A DNA stretch of 64,000 nt from Candidatus Heimdallarchaeota archaeon (GCA_020353515.1 CP070695.1:3708277-3772276); one strand, 5' to 3'. Shown: positions 24,979 to 34,526, counted from the stretch's first letter. The notes: a model not told the origin generated them from the letters alone. Numbers and translations: made by a program.

Positions 24979-27867
24979 ATGACAGACGAGGAAAAAGAAT
25001 ATATTTATGTTCAAAACGCTCAGGTTCATAATCTTCGGAATCTGACAGTATCTATTCCTCGTAATCAACTGGTAGTCATTACTGGGGTGAGCGGGTCAGG
25101 GAAATCAAGTCTTGCATTTGATGTGATTTTTGCAGAAGGACAACGACGATATGTGGAATCATTAAGTGCATATGCCCGCCAATTTCTAGGGAGGATGCAA
25201 AAACCAGACGTTGAGCTAATTGAAGGATTATCACCAGCTGTTTCTATTGAACAGAAAACAACAAGTAAAAATCCGAGATCGACAGTTGGGACTCAAACAG
25301 AAATTTTTGATTATCTACGATTATTATTCGCCAATATTGGTATTCCTCATTGTGTCTCTTGCGGAAAGGAACTACGGATCCAAACACCTCAATCTATTGT
25401 CAGATCATTACTTACATGGGAAGAGGGAACACGTATTAAGATTCTAGCTCCAATCATTAGAGGAAAAAAGGGTACTCACCATACTCAATGGGATAGATTA
25501 ATGGAAATGGGATTTATTCGAGTTAGAGTGAATGGTGTTGAATATGAACTAGCTGATCCTCCCACACTTGACCGTTACAAACTCCATTCCATTGAAGCAG
25601 TAGTCGATCGACTCATCATTAAACCCAATATTCGAACCCGATTGGTTGAATCAATAGAGCAAGCTCTTAATCTTGGGGAAGGGGTTACAATAATATCAAA
25701 GGTGAATGCAGATACGGAGGAGGACTTTTTCTTCAGTGAAAACTATGCTTGTCCTGATTGTGAGCTCTCCTATGAAGAATTAAAACCTAGGAATTTCAGC
25801 TTTAACTCACCCTGGGGGTCATGTTCTGAATGTCAGGGATTGGGTACTACTTTACGCGTTGATCCTGACTTGATCATTACAAATCCAAGTCTTTCCTATC
25901 GTGAAGGAGGAGTTATGGATAAACCACTTACCCCAGGAACATGGCGTTTCTCTTATTATACTTCTCTTGCGAAATCTTGGGATGATTTCTCTGTTGATAC
26001 ACCTCTGCGGGATTTACCACCAGATGTAATAAATAGATTACTTTATGGATCAAAAACAAGCATGAGTGTTGTTTTTGAATCCGAAAATAGCCGTTGGGAA
26101 TCTAAAAGACATCGTCACGAAGGTCTTGTTAATACAATACGACGGAGATATAATGAAACAAAAAGTGAGTCAGCTCGTTCTTATTATGAACGATTTATGC
26201 GAAGAGATGCCTGTACTAGCTGCAGGGGGAAACGTTTAAAACCAGAATCTCTTGCTGTTACGATCCAAGATAAGAATATCATCGAAATTACAGAAATGAC
26301 TGTAGATAAATGTCTAGATTGGATAAGGGAACTTCGTTCTCATCTAACAGAGACTCATCTTAAAATTGCTACAAATATACTACGGGAAATTGGGTCCCGA
26401 TTAGATTTTCTTATATCAGTAGGACTGCCATATTTGACAATAGACCGAACTTCTATGACTCTCTCTGGAGGAGAATCGCAGAGAATCCGTCTAGCCACAC
26501 AGATTGGATCAGCCTTGGTAGGAGTTACCTATGTTCTGGATGAACCCTCCATTGGATTACATGCTCGAGATCAACAGAAGTTATTAGACTCACTAAAAAA
26601 TCTTCGTGCGATAGGAAATACTGTATTAGCTGTCGAACACGACCACCAAACAATTTTAGCTGCTGATCATGTCATTGACTTGGGTCCAGGACCAGGAATT
26701 CATGGAGGAACGTTAGTCGTTCAAGGAACACCAGAGGATATTATGAAATGTCCTACTTCCACAACAGGGGCTTATCTTTCAGGAAAAAAGAAAATAAAAA
26801 TTCCAGAAAACCGCAAAATTGGTAATGGGGAGAAGATCACAATTATTGGAGCTTCGGAAAACAATTTGAAGAAAATCAATGTAGATTTTCAGTTGGGCCG
26901 ATTTATCTGTATCACAGGAGTCTCTGGATCAGGAAAATCTTCACTGATGAATGATACTCTTTATCCAGGTCTTAGGAAATATCTTCATGGATCCCGAAAG
27001 AAAGTGGGAAAACATGAAAAATTTAAGGGACTTGAATTTGTTGACAAAGTCATCAACATTGACCAAAGTCCGATTGGCAGAACCCCGCGGTCAAATCCTG
27101 CAACTTATACAGGTGTTTGGGATAACATTCGGGCTTTATTCGCTCAGACAAAAGAAGCCAAAGTGCGGGGGTATAAACAAGGACGTTTTAGCTTCAATGT
27201 GAAAGGAGGACGCTGTGAGACCTGTAGAGGAGGAGGCCAAATCAGAATTGAGTTGTCCTTCTTGCCGGATGTGTGGATTACCTGTGATGATTGTAAAGGA
27301 AAAAGATACAATACTGAAACACTAGAAATTAGGTATAAGGGAAAAAATATATCTGATGTCTTAAATATGACAGCTGAGGAAGCACTGGAATTTTTTGCTA
27401 ATATTCCAAAGATTAAACATAAGTTACAAACTATTGTAGACGTTGGTTTGAGTTACATTAAATTAGGCCAACCTGCAACAACTTTATCTGGTGGAGAAGC
27501 TCAACGTGTCAAATTATCTAAAGAACTATCAAAAAGGTCTACAGGAAAAACATTTTACATTTTAGATGAACCTACAACAGGGCTTTCAACCCATGATATC
27601 TCTTACCTCTTAACTGTTCTTCAGAGACTAGTCAAAGAAGGCAATACAGTCGTTATTATTGAGCATAACCTTGATGTTATCAAGACTGCTGATTGGATTA
27701 TTGAATTAGGTCCAGAAGGTGGGGATAACGGAGGAGAAATTCTTGCTACTGGAACCCCAGAGGAAATTGCACAGATTGAATGTCCTACTGGCATTTATTT
27801 ACGGGAGATATTTCAGATAACAAAATCGACTGGCCTAGTAAAGTCCTCAATTGAGACTATCAACTAG
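24979..27867 (+). CDS. uvrA: Excinuclease ABC subunit A (UvrA)
   Basis: 962 residues, the usual length. Two ABC ATPase modules: Walker A GVSGSGKSS at about 36-44 and again near 648-656; signatures LSGGESQRIRLA and LSGGEAQRVKLS; Walker B segments VLDEPSIGLH and ILDEPTTGLS. Zinc modules are present: CVSCG and CPDC...CSEC in the first half, CTSCRGKR, and CETCRGGGQ...CDDCKGKRYN near 745. UvrA detects bulky DNA lesions with UvrB in nucleotide excision repair. uvrB and uvrC are not in this window. The bacterial Uvr system is sporadic in archaea and attributed to transfer. Confidence 0.98.
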   Translation: MTDEEKEYIYVQNAQVHNLRNLTVSIPRNQLVVITGVSGSGKSSLAFDVIFAEGQRRYVESLSAYARQFLGRMQKPDVELIEGLSPAVSIEQKTTSKNPRSTVGTQTEIFDYLRLLFANIGIPHCVSCGKELRIQTPQSIVRSLLTWEEGTRIKILAPIIRGKKGTHHTQWDRLMEMGFIRVRVNGVEYELADPPTLDRYKLHSIEAVVDRLIIKPNIRTRLVESIEQALNLGEGVTIISKVNADTEEDFFFSENYACPDCELSYEELKPRNFSFNSPWGSCSECQGLGTTLRVDPDLIITNPSLSYREGGVMDKPLTPGTWRFSYYTSLAKSWDDFSVDTPLRDLPPDVINRLLYGSKTSMSVVFESENSRWESKRHRHEGLVNTIRRRYNETKSESARSYYERFMRRDACTSCRGKRLKPESLAVTIQDKNIIEITEMTVDKCLDWIRELRSHLTETHLKIATNILREIGSRLDFLISVGLPYLTIDRTSMTLSGGESQRIRLATQIGSALVGVTYVLDEPSIGLHARDQQKLLDSLKNLRAIGNTVLAVEHDHQTILAADHVIDLGPGPGIHGGTLVVQGTPEDIMKCPTSTTGAYLSGKKKIKIPENRKIGNGEKITIIGASENNLKKINVDFQLGRFICITGVSGSGKSSLMNDTLYPGLRKYLHGSRKKVGKHEKFKGLEFVDKVINIDQSPIGRTPRSNPATYTGVWDNIRALFAQTKEAKVRGYKQGRFSFNVKGGRCETCRGGGQIRIELSFLPDVWITCDDCKGKRYNTETLEIRYKGKNISDVLNMTAEEALEFFANIPKIKHKLQTIVDVGLSYIKLGQPATTLSGGEAQRVKLSKELSKRSTGKTFYILDEPTTGLSTHDISYLLTVLQRLVKEGNTVVIIEHNLDVIKTADWIIELGPEGGDNGGEILATGTPEEIAQIECPTGIYLREIFQITKSTGLVKSSIETIN

Positions 27868-27942
27868 ACTTATTGAATAACTAATTTTCTTCTCTATTAC
27901 TTAATATCCATGTTTTTAAAGAAAAAAATCATATAGCGTTTT

Positions 27943-29373
27943 ATGCTTCATTTAGCTTTACTATCCTCAACAGAGCAGGAAATGATCCATAACGCGGCTT
28001 TAAATGTTTTAAAATCAGTTGGCTGCGAAATTCAGGATAAACGATGGCTCCAAGTACTCGCTGAAGCAGGAGCTAAAGTTGACTTCAAGAATTCACGAGT
28101 TTTTATCACTGATGAAGATCTGATTAGTTCATCACTTGAATCCTGCGGACGAAACATAAAAAAATTAGCAAGAGACCCGAAAAATGATTTCATCCTCGGT
28201 AATGGAACGCCAAAAGCTCATACTCCAGAAGGCATGACGTATATTATTGATTTAAAGACCAAAGAACGACGTAGATCACGAATATCTGATTTGAAAGAAT
28301 TAGCAACCATTTGCGACGCTTTAACAAACGTGGAAGCCATCATAAGTCCAATTGTCCCCGAAGAAGCCCCTCCATTATTTCAATCAGTCTTAACAATGAA
28401 AATTCTTTTGGAAAACTCATCAAAACCTATAATTCCTGGAGGAACCGCGTTAAATAGAGTATTACCCTATATCTTCCAGATACAACAAGCAGTAGCAGGA
28501 ACGCGTGATATCTCAGAATATAGTCTGGGTTTTGGGATCTTTTCGACAAGTCCATTGAAATTCTCACCTGATCAGTTGGATGTCTTATGGCAGAGTACTG
28601 AAATCGGTACTCCCTGTTCAATTGGATCAGCGCCACAGGCTGGTTCAACAGCACCAGCTCATTTAGCTGGGATGTTAACTCAATTTACTGCTGAAATACT
28701 TATGGGACTTTTTATGGGACAAACGAAAAGGCCAGGACTAGGTCAATATGTTTATATCCGTACTTATCTCATTAATCCAAGGATGGGGAATCTCAACGCG
28801 AGTAATCCCGAGGTTGGATTGATTCAAGCAGCAGCAACACAACTATTCAAAGAAAAATATCAACTACCAGTCAATGCAGGCTGGGCAGTAAGCGATTCAC
28901 ATTTAGCTGGACCTCAAGCTACTTACGAAAAAGCATACACCTGGTTAATGACAATATTAGCTAGGGCAGATATGATTTCTGGAGTTGGGGGACTTAGTAG
29001 CGGTCTTACCGCCTCTGTTTCTCAAGCTGTGATTGATAACGAAATAATTGGTTATTTAAAGCGGGGATTTTCAGGAATAGTAATAGATAAATTGCATTTA
29101 GGAGTAGATATGATTCAAAATATTGGAATTGATGAAACTTTTCTAACTCATCCTAAAACTGGTGAAATTTTACGTACGGAACGTTGGTTTTCAGAAATAT
29201 CTACTCATGACACTCATGAAATATGGAAAAAAGCTGGCTCACTTGGACTGGTAGAAGAAGCAGATAAATTGGCTCTAGAAATCATAGAAAATCATGAAGT
29301 CGAACCATTAGATCCTAATTTACAAGAAACTTTGAATAGAGTTGTACAGGACGCAAAAAAGCATTTAATCTAG
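27943..29373 (+). CDS. MttB-family corrinoid methyltransferase (non-pyrrolysine)
   Basis: 476 residues across the trimethylamine methyltransferase (MttB, PF06253) family: a conserved N-terminal STEQEMIHNAALNVLKSVG, central IGSAPQAGSTAPA, and GVGGLSSGLTASVSQAVIDNE near the site where methanogen MttB has pyrrolysine. No in-frame amber codon interrupts the gene, so it belongs to the non-pyrrolysine branch, some members of which demethylate glycine betaine or other quaternary amines (MtgB). It should transfer a methyl group to a corrinoid protein, but no corrinoid protein or activating enzyme gene is adjacent. Substrate unknown. Confidence 0.88.
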   Translation: MLHLALLSSTEQEMIHNAALNVLKSVGCEIQDKRWLQVLAEAGAKVDFKNSRVFITDEDLISSSLESCGRNIKKLARDPKNDFILGNGTPKAHTPEGMTYIIDLKTKERRRSRISDLKELATICDALTNVEAIISPIVPEEAPPLFQSVLTMKILLENSSKPIIPGGTALNRVLPYIFQIQQAVAGTRDISEYSLGFGIFSTSPLKFSPDQLDVLWQSTEIGTPCSIGSAPQAGSTAPAHLAGMLTQFTAEILMGLFMGQTKRPGLGQYVYIRTYLINPRMGNLNASNPEVGLIQAAATQLFKEKYQLPVNAGWAVSDSHLAGPQATYEKAYTWLMTILARADMISGVGGLSSGLTASVSQAVIDNEIIGYLKRGFSGIVIDKLHLGVDMIQNIGIDETFLTHPKTGEILRTERWFSEISTHDTHEIWKKAGSLGLVEEADKLALEIIENHEVEPLDPNLQETLNRVVQDAKKHLI

Positions 29374-29825
29374 TGTTACAGTATTCAATGAAAACGAATT
29401 CTTAAGTAAAATATATTTAAGCTATTCACGATTATGTACAAACAGAAACCAGGAATAAAACACGAGTCTTAATTACTTACAATTTTCATTAGTAAGTAAA
29501 TAATTGTAAATCAAAATAATAGACGGGTGTGGAAGAAATTACTTATGATTTTATTTCAAATCATATTATTTATTTCAATTGACGCTTTTGTGATAATCTG
29601 ACAATATAGAAGGTAAATAAAATGAAAAAAATACTGTATCAAGAAAATACGATGGAGTAGTACTCTTTGGTTTGATTTTTGGATCACTGTTCATACAAAA
29701 TCAAAATGAAAATAATCCAAAATAAGAAAGGATTATTAGAAATACTCCCATTAATTTACGTAGGGCCTTACTTTTTGATTAAGTAGCCTTACTGTTCAAC
29801 CTTTTTGGATGAGGTTTAATCTCTT
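29374..29825. other. Long convergent intergenic region with several hairpins
   Basis: 452 bases between two converging genes, AT-rich, with no plausible coding frame (the longest start-to-stop stretch near 29622 is about 12 codons). It contains at least four perfect inverted repeats: 29473-29480/29492-29499, 29477-29484/29502-29509, 29545-29551/29558-29564 and 29671-29679/29697-29705. May be long 3' regions or an unannotated RNA. Confidence 0.5.
29473..29509. repeat. Overlapping, mutually exclusive hairpins
   Basis: TTACTTAC (29473-29480) pairs with GTAAGTAA (29492-29499), while TTACAATT (29477-29484) pairs with AATTGTAA (29502-29509). The two stems share bases 29477-29480, so only one can form at a time. 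Seen directly; function unknown. Confidence 0.45.
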
Positions 29826-31226
29826 TTAATCCAAGGGACATAACTTTGCATTGAAGTGACGGAGAATACCAGGATCATATATAATTTTCATTCCTGTAAT
29901 CTCCTCTTTGTGTTCATAGAGATCTATAACAGAATCGATAACGTAATCGAGATGTTCTTGAGAATAGACTCGTCTAGGAATTGCCAATCGGACCTGTTCC
30001 AGCTCTGGAAAAATCCATTTTCCATCTTCTTGTTGACGACTAAATGCCACAGAACCTAATTCTGCTGCACGAATCCCATGATATTCATATAAAGCGACCG
30101 TAAGTGCCCAGGCTGGAAATTCTGATTGTGGGATATGTGGGAGAAACCTTTTTACATCTAGATTTATGGAGTGCCCTCCCACTGGCTTTATAAAAGGAAT
30201 CCCAGCCTTTTCTAAACCTTTTCCTAAATATTCAAGCTGCTGATGCCTATATTCAAGATAGTCTTCTTCTAAAACTTCAGTTAAACCCCTAGCAATCGCC
30301 TCTAAATCCCGTCCAGCCAGTCCACCATATGTAGGAAATCCTTCTATTACAGTCATACGTTCTTTGATCCGACGATAGATTTGTTCGTCATTAAGAGCAA
30401 TAAATCCACCAATATTTACAAGACCATCTTTTTTCGCACTCATCATGCAGCCATCAGCATAGGAAAACATCTTTTGAGCAATCTCTTTTGGAGAAAGATT
30501 CTGATACTTTTTCTCACGTAGTTTGATGAAATATGCATTCTCGGCAAAACGGGCTGCATCCAGAAAGAAAGGGATTTTGTACTTTTTCGCAATTTTTGAA
30601 ACTTCAATTATATTTGCAAGTGAAACAGGCTGCCCTCCTCCAGCATTATTTGTCACAGTGACAACTATTAGTGATACATCACCTTTATTTTGAATAAAAT
30701 CCTCTAAGGCATTTGTATCAAGATTTCCCTTAAAATCATGTAGTAATGATGGTTTATAGGCTTCAGCTATAACAAAATCATAAGCTCGTGCACCTGATAT
30801 TTTGATATTGGCACGTGTTGTGTCAAAAAATTGATTAGAAACTGTTACCTTTGATTGATCAAGATTAAGTGCATGACAAATTAGATTTTCTGCACTGCGT
30901 CCTTGATGTGTTGGTACAACGTATTTATAACCAGTAATATCCTGAATTACATTTTCAAGGTGAAAAAAGTTCTTACATTGTGCATAAGACTCATCACCCA
31001 GCATAAGTCCAGCCCATTGGTAATCAGACATTGCTGAAGTTCCTGAATCAGTCAATAAATCAATATAGATATTTTCTGCTGCAATATTGAAGAAGTTATA
31101 TCCAGCTTCTTCTAATAATTTCTTCCGTTCTTTTCGTGTGGTCTTTTTGATTGGTTCAACTACTTTAATTTTGAATGGTGGGGGTTTCAATTTTTGATCG
31201 TTATGAGTCATTTCAATCATTTCCAA
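29826..31226 (-). CDS. Tryptophanase/tyrosine phenol-lyase family PLP enzyme (beta-eliminating lyase)
   Basis: 466 residues, full length for tryptophanase or tyrosine phenol-lyase. The PLP lysine lies in CMMSAKKDGLVNIGG (about residue 263); upstream are VTVTNNAGGGQPVSL and PFFLDAARFAENA (the PLP-binding Asp and Arg). NIGG after the lysine resembles tyrosine phenol-lyase, whereas GIRAAELGS near residue 395 is closer to tryptophanase (RAVEIGS). It would split an aromatic amino acid into pyruvate, ammonia and indole or phenol. Specificity cannot be settled here. Downstream of the geranylgeranyl reductase gene by 48 bases, same strand. Confidence 0.9.
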   Translation of the reverse strand: MEMIEMTHNDQKLKPPPFKIKVVEPIKKTTRKERKKLLEEAGYNFFNIAAENIYIDLLTDSGTSAMSDYQWAGLMLGDESYAQCKNFFHLENVIQDITGYKYVVPTHQGRSAENLICHALNLDQSKVTVSNQFFDTTRANIKISGARAYDFVIAEAYKPSLLHDFKGNLDTNALEDFIQNKGDVSLIVVTVTNNAGGGQPVSLANIIEVSKIAKKYKIPFFLDAARFAENAYFIKLREKKYQNLSPKEIAQKMFSYADGCMMSAKKDGLVNIGGFIALNDEQIYRRIKERMTVIEGFPTYGGLAGRDLEAIARGLTEVLEEDYLEYRHQQLEYLGKGLEKAGIPFIKPVGGHSINLDVKRFLPHIPQSEFPAWALTVALYEYHGIRAAELGSVAFSRQQEDGKWIFPELEQVRLAIPRRVYSQEHLDYVIDSVIDLYEHKEEITGMKIIYDPGILRHFNAKLCPLD

Positions 31227-31274
31227 AATTAAATATATATTCTGAAGAAATTAGGAAGTAATATCGTTAACCAA

Positions 31275-32633
31275 CTATTTAACTCCACGAACTTCTTCCA
31301 TTTTTGTTTCAAACTGAGTTTGCCAAGCTGGGTAATCATCTGGATTGTCAGGGTATTCAGCAAAGAGCTTTTCATAGTATTGAGCTCCTTTCACAATTTT
31401 CGAAAGCTGTAAAAGGATCCCATAACGAGGAAAGGATTTTATTGCAATTTTTAAGGTTCCAAAGAATCCTAACTGCTTACCTGCATGTAAATCTATGAAT
31501 TGCTCTTTATTCAGAATTTTTCTCTTTAATAAAAATTCAACTCCAGAGACCTTGATTCGACGTAAAGCTTCAGTAAATAATTGAACCTTGGTGTGACTTA
31601 GACCAAAATGGTTCATGACATCTACATTATATTGCCATAATTGATTTTCCGAAACATCATTCGTCTCAATCGCTTCTGATGCTGCTTTCCCAGCATAATA
31701 ACCTGCTGTTAACGCTGGCCCGTGGCCTTCCGCTGATAATGGATTTACATGAAAAGCTGCATCACCTGCGGTCAAAAATCCAGACGCGACAGCATTGGTC
31801 ATCGGGTAACGAGTGGGGATAGTGTATCCTCCCTTATCTTCTACTTCGTATGAATCAGGAGGGTAATAGTACTTGTGTAAAACTTCCCAAAAGTGTTGTT
31901 TCATTCCTCTCATCCTAGGTTCAAGAAACCACCCAATACCAACGTTGAGTCGCTTTTCACCTTTAGAAAAAACCCAAAAATAACCTGGTTCGGGAATTTC
32001 CTCCCGATAAATCAAGAAAATCTTATTATGGTAAGGATGATCCTGATTTTTCAATTTAATGATCTCACGGTAAGAAACAGCGACATCTCGTTTTTCCATC
32101 TCCTTCTCAAGAAGAGGAAATTCATCTTTGGGAAGAGTACGACGAATCTGAAAGTTCCTTCCGGAACAATCGATAGTAACTAGAGCCTTTATTTCATACG
32201 TTTCCTTATTTCTCTTATCCTGAACTACTGCTCCTATCACAGTATCAGCATCAGTAATAGCCTTAATAGCTTTAGTCTCTGTCCGTACTTCGACTCCGTA
32301 TTCTTCAGCAGTCTCTAGAAGACGTTGACCATACGGATGACGATTTAAAACATAACCGTCTCCCTGTATTGGAAAATCAGCCTTTGTGGTCTTAAAAATC
32401 AAATGTTCAACATTTTCAGCCACTTCCTCACCATGAGGTTTTTCAATGCCTAATTTTTCTTCTAAAAAAGTTGCTGGTGCTAGATTCAATGCATCACCAC
32501 ATACTTTGTTTCCAATCTCTTCATAAGGCTTTGAATCGATTAAAATCACTTTTTTTCCCATTTTGGCGGCAGTCAGCGCAGAGATCACCCCTGCAGGACC
32601 ACCACCAACAACTAAAACCTCAGTTTCTACCAT
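31275..32633 (-). CDS. Geranylgeranyl reductase family flavoprotein
   Basis: 452 residues from the ATG at 32633. A longer frame begins with TTG at 32681, but MVETEVLVVGGGPAG from the internal ATG matches the usual N-terminus of the family. The FAD dinucleotide motif GGGPAG is at about 10-15; the conserved KVCGDAL (substrate-side Cys motif) at about 44-50, and GDAAFHVNPLSAEGHGPAL near 285 is the second FAD motif. It reduces double bonds of geranylgeranyl chains in archaeal membrane lipids, or related isoprenoid quinones. It acts at the membrane surface. Confidence 0.92.
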   Translation of the reverse strand: MVETEVLVVGGGPAGVISALTAAKMGKKVILIDSKPYEEIGNKVCGDALNLAPATFLEEKLGIEKPHGEEVAENVEHLIFKTTKADFPIQGDGYVLNRHPYGQRLLETAEEYGVEVRTETKAIKAITDADTVIGAVVQDKRNKETYEIKALVTIDCSGRNFQIRRTLPKDEFPLLEKEMEKRDVAVSYREIIKLKNQDHPYHNKIFLIYREEIPEPGYFWVFSKGEKRLNVGIGWFLEPRMRGMKQHFWEVLHKYYYPPDSYEVEDKGGYTIPTRYPMTNAVASGFLTAGDAAFHVNPLSAEGHGPALTAGYYAGKAASEAIETNDVSENQLWQYNVDVMNHFGLSHTKVQLFTEALRRIKVSGVEFLLKRKILNKEQFIDLHAGKQLGFFGTLKIAIKSFPRYGILLQLSKIVKGAQYYEKLFAEYPDNPDDYPAWQTQFETKMEEVRGVK

Positions 32634-32820
32634 AATTATCGCTTCTTCCGTATGAATTGACAAAAAGCTTTCTTGAGTCAATGATTTTTTATTCTAGGTT
32701 AAACCCAAATTCTAAATAGAGCATAAATATTTTTGTTGATTATCAGTTTGAGTGGCATTAAAAAACTTGAAATCTTTTTTCTCCTCTCAAATGAATCTTT
32801 TTTAGAATGGGTCAATCTGG

Positions 32821-33735
32821 ATGTCCAAATACGATCGTCTAATAACACTGAAAGAGGCGGTGATGTTTTCTAATCATGCAGAAGAGAATATTCGACTTCA
32901 AATAGAGCGTGGGTTATTAAAAAAATATGATAAAAATGGAAAACTGCTGAATGATCCTTTAAGAGTGAAAGGCTTCTTTAAACTTTCTGAGATAATGTCA
33001 GTTTATAACATAAAAGATCCAGAAGAAGTTAGGAAAGAATTTTTTGCACGAAAAAAAAGTCCTGATAGTGCGAAAGACATTCTACCTGAAAATGTCATTG
33101 TCCTAAGTTCCTCTGAAATGAATAGAATGGATCACATTGTGGAGGGGAGTATTGATACATGGATTCTCTTTCCAAAGTACTCTTTAACTGAAAAACAAGA
33201 ACCTGTGACTTCCACTGAGGTCAATAAATCACCAGTTCTAAAAGATGTCTTGGAATATCTGAATCATTCTTTAAGAGTACTAAAAACTCAAGGAAATATC
33301 ATTATCCATGCAATTCCAAGTTATGCGCCTTATTTTGGTGTAAAATTAACTAAACTGGGCTTTTTCTTCAAATATTGGATTGTTTTCAATACAGCAATCC
33401 CTCACAAACGAAATTTTAGAAGATTTACACCCGTGGCTAATAGTATCCTTTATTATGTAAGAACTCCCAAAAACTTCAGAATTAATCGAGTTAGAATACC
33501 TTATCGTGTTTGTTCATTTTGTAATGAACCGTTAAAAGACTATGGGGGAAAAAAACACCTTAGACATATTGAGGGAATGGTTCTATCAGATATTTGGCAT
33601 TTTGAAAAAAAGCAATTAACTCCTGAAAATCACCTCCATTCTACAATTCTTAAACGTATAATTGATTTGTCGAGCACATCTTCAACCACCCTCTTACTTG
33701 CTCCTTTTGATGGAGAGAAACCTCATGAAGATTAG
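32821..33735 (+). CDS. Degenerate DNA methyltransferase homologue with N-terminal helix-turn-helix-like domain
   Basis: 304 residues. An N-terminal domain (about 5-75) looks like a MerR-type winged helix (LITLKEAVMFSN...IRLQIERGLL...GFFKLSEIMSVY). The rest tracks the beta-class methyltransferase encoded next: LKTQGNIIIHAIPSYA matches its LKPGGSFYLLNLPKWA, VANSILYYVRTPKNF its HYSLLYYTKSRTY, and LSDIWHFEKK its FSDIWTNIYR. However, the DPPY catalytic motif is replaced by FPKYSL (about 117-122) and the SAM-binding DPFxGxGTT by APFDGEKP at the C-terminus. Cys231, Cys234, His246 and His249 may bind zinc. Probably a non-catalytic partner of the overlapping enzyme; its specificity role is inferred. 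Confidence 0.62.
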   Translation: MSKYDRLITLKEAVMFSNHAEENIRLQIERGLLKKYDKNGKLLNDPLRVKGFFKLSEIMSVYNIKDPEEVRKEFFARKKSPDSAKDILPENVIVLSSSEMNRMDHIVEGSIDTWILFPKYSLTEKQEPVTSTEVNKSPVLKDVLEYLNHSLRVLKTQGNIIIHAIPSYAPYFGVKLTKLGFFFKYWIVFNTAIPHKRNFRRFTPVANSILYYVRTPKNFRINRVRIPYRVCSFCNEPLKDYGGKKHLRHIEGMVLSDIWHFEKKQLTPENHLHSTILKRIIDLSSTSSTTLLLAPFDGEKPHED

Positions 33736-34522
33736 AAATAAGATAATCTGTGGGGATTGTATTAGTGAAATGATGAACCTCCCCTCTAACATCATAGATT
33801 TAGCATTTGCAGATCCTCCTTATAATTTAAATAAGGATTATGGTGTATATGCAGATTCTAATTCCCCTATTGATTATCTAGAGTGGACAGAGAAATGGTT
33901 ATCCGAAATATTACGATTATTGAAACCAGGAGGGTCATTCTACCTCTTGAATCTCCCAAAATGGGCCATTCATCATGCAGTGTTTCTAGATCAATTCTTA
34001 TATCGTCAGAACACCATTGCTTGGGATGCATTATCAACTCCACGAGGAAAGATAATGCCAGCCCATTATTCTCTACTCTATTACACTAAATCAAGGACAT
34101 ACACCTTTAACCAATTGACCTCCAAACATAATTGGACCCATTGCGCTCGTAGTAAGTGTATTCAGGAGCGAACTACTTCGAATTTGCCTGATAAACCTTT
34201 CTCTGACATTTGGACTAATATTTACAGAGTTAAACATCGAAAAAAGAGACATGTGGATCATCCCACTCAATTACCATTAAATTTCATGGAACGAATAATC
34301 CTAACATCTTCCAATAAGGGGGATCTTATTTTTGATCCATTTCTGGGAGTAGGCACTACTGCTATTGCAGCTAAACTACTAAAACGGGACTACCTTGGAA
34401 TTGAGATTAATCCTGAATATGTTCAAGAATCTCAGAAGAACTTAAAACAGATCTCTTTATTTCAGTCTCGTCTTGAATTCCAAAATCAACAACACCCATT
34501 GAATCTCGATAACTTTCTTTAA
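33725..34522 (+). CDS. Beta-class DNA methyltransferase (N6-adenine or N4-cytosine)
   Basis: 265 residues from the ATG at 33725, which follows GGAGAG by 8 bases; a longer frame from 33662 lies wholly inside the previous gene and is unlikely. Catalytic motif DPPYNL at 30-35 and SAM motif DPFLGVGTTAIAAK at about 204-217: the motif IV-before-I order defines the beta class. Between them are SDIWTNIYRVKH and HPTQLP, typical of restriction-modification and orphan methyltransferases. Its start overlaps the end of the degenerate homologue by 11 bases, so the two are co-translated and probably form a heterodimer. Target sequence unknown. Confidence 0.88.
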   Translation: MKIRNKIICGDCISEMMNLPSNIIDLAFADPPYNLNKDYGVYADSNSPIDYLEWTEKWLSEILRLLKPGGSFYLLNLPKWAIHHAVFLDQFLYRQNTIAWDALSTPRGKIMPAHYSLLYYTKSRTYTFNQLTSKHNWTHCARSKCIQERTTSNLPDKPFSDIWTNIYRVKHRKKRHVDHPTQLPLNFMERIILTSSNKGDLIFDPFLGVGTTAIAAKLLKRDYLGIEINPEYVQESQKNLKQISLFQSRLEFQNQQHPLNLDNFL

Positions 34523-34526
34523 TAAT

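Noticed and set aside
27943..29373. Pyrrolysine in the MttB homologue
   Set aside because: The gene is one uninterrupted frame of family length; no in-frame TAG.
33662..33724. N-terminal extension of the beta-class methyltransferase
   Set aside because: The extra 21 residues lie inside the previous gene and lack family similarity; the ATG at 33725 has a good ribosome site and gives the standard N-terminus.
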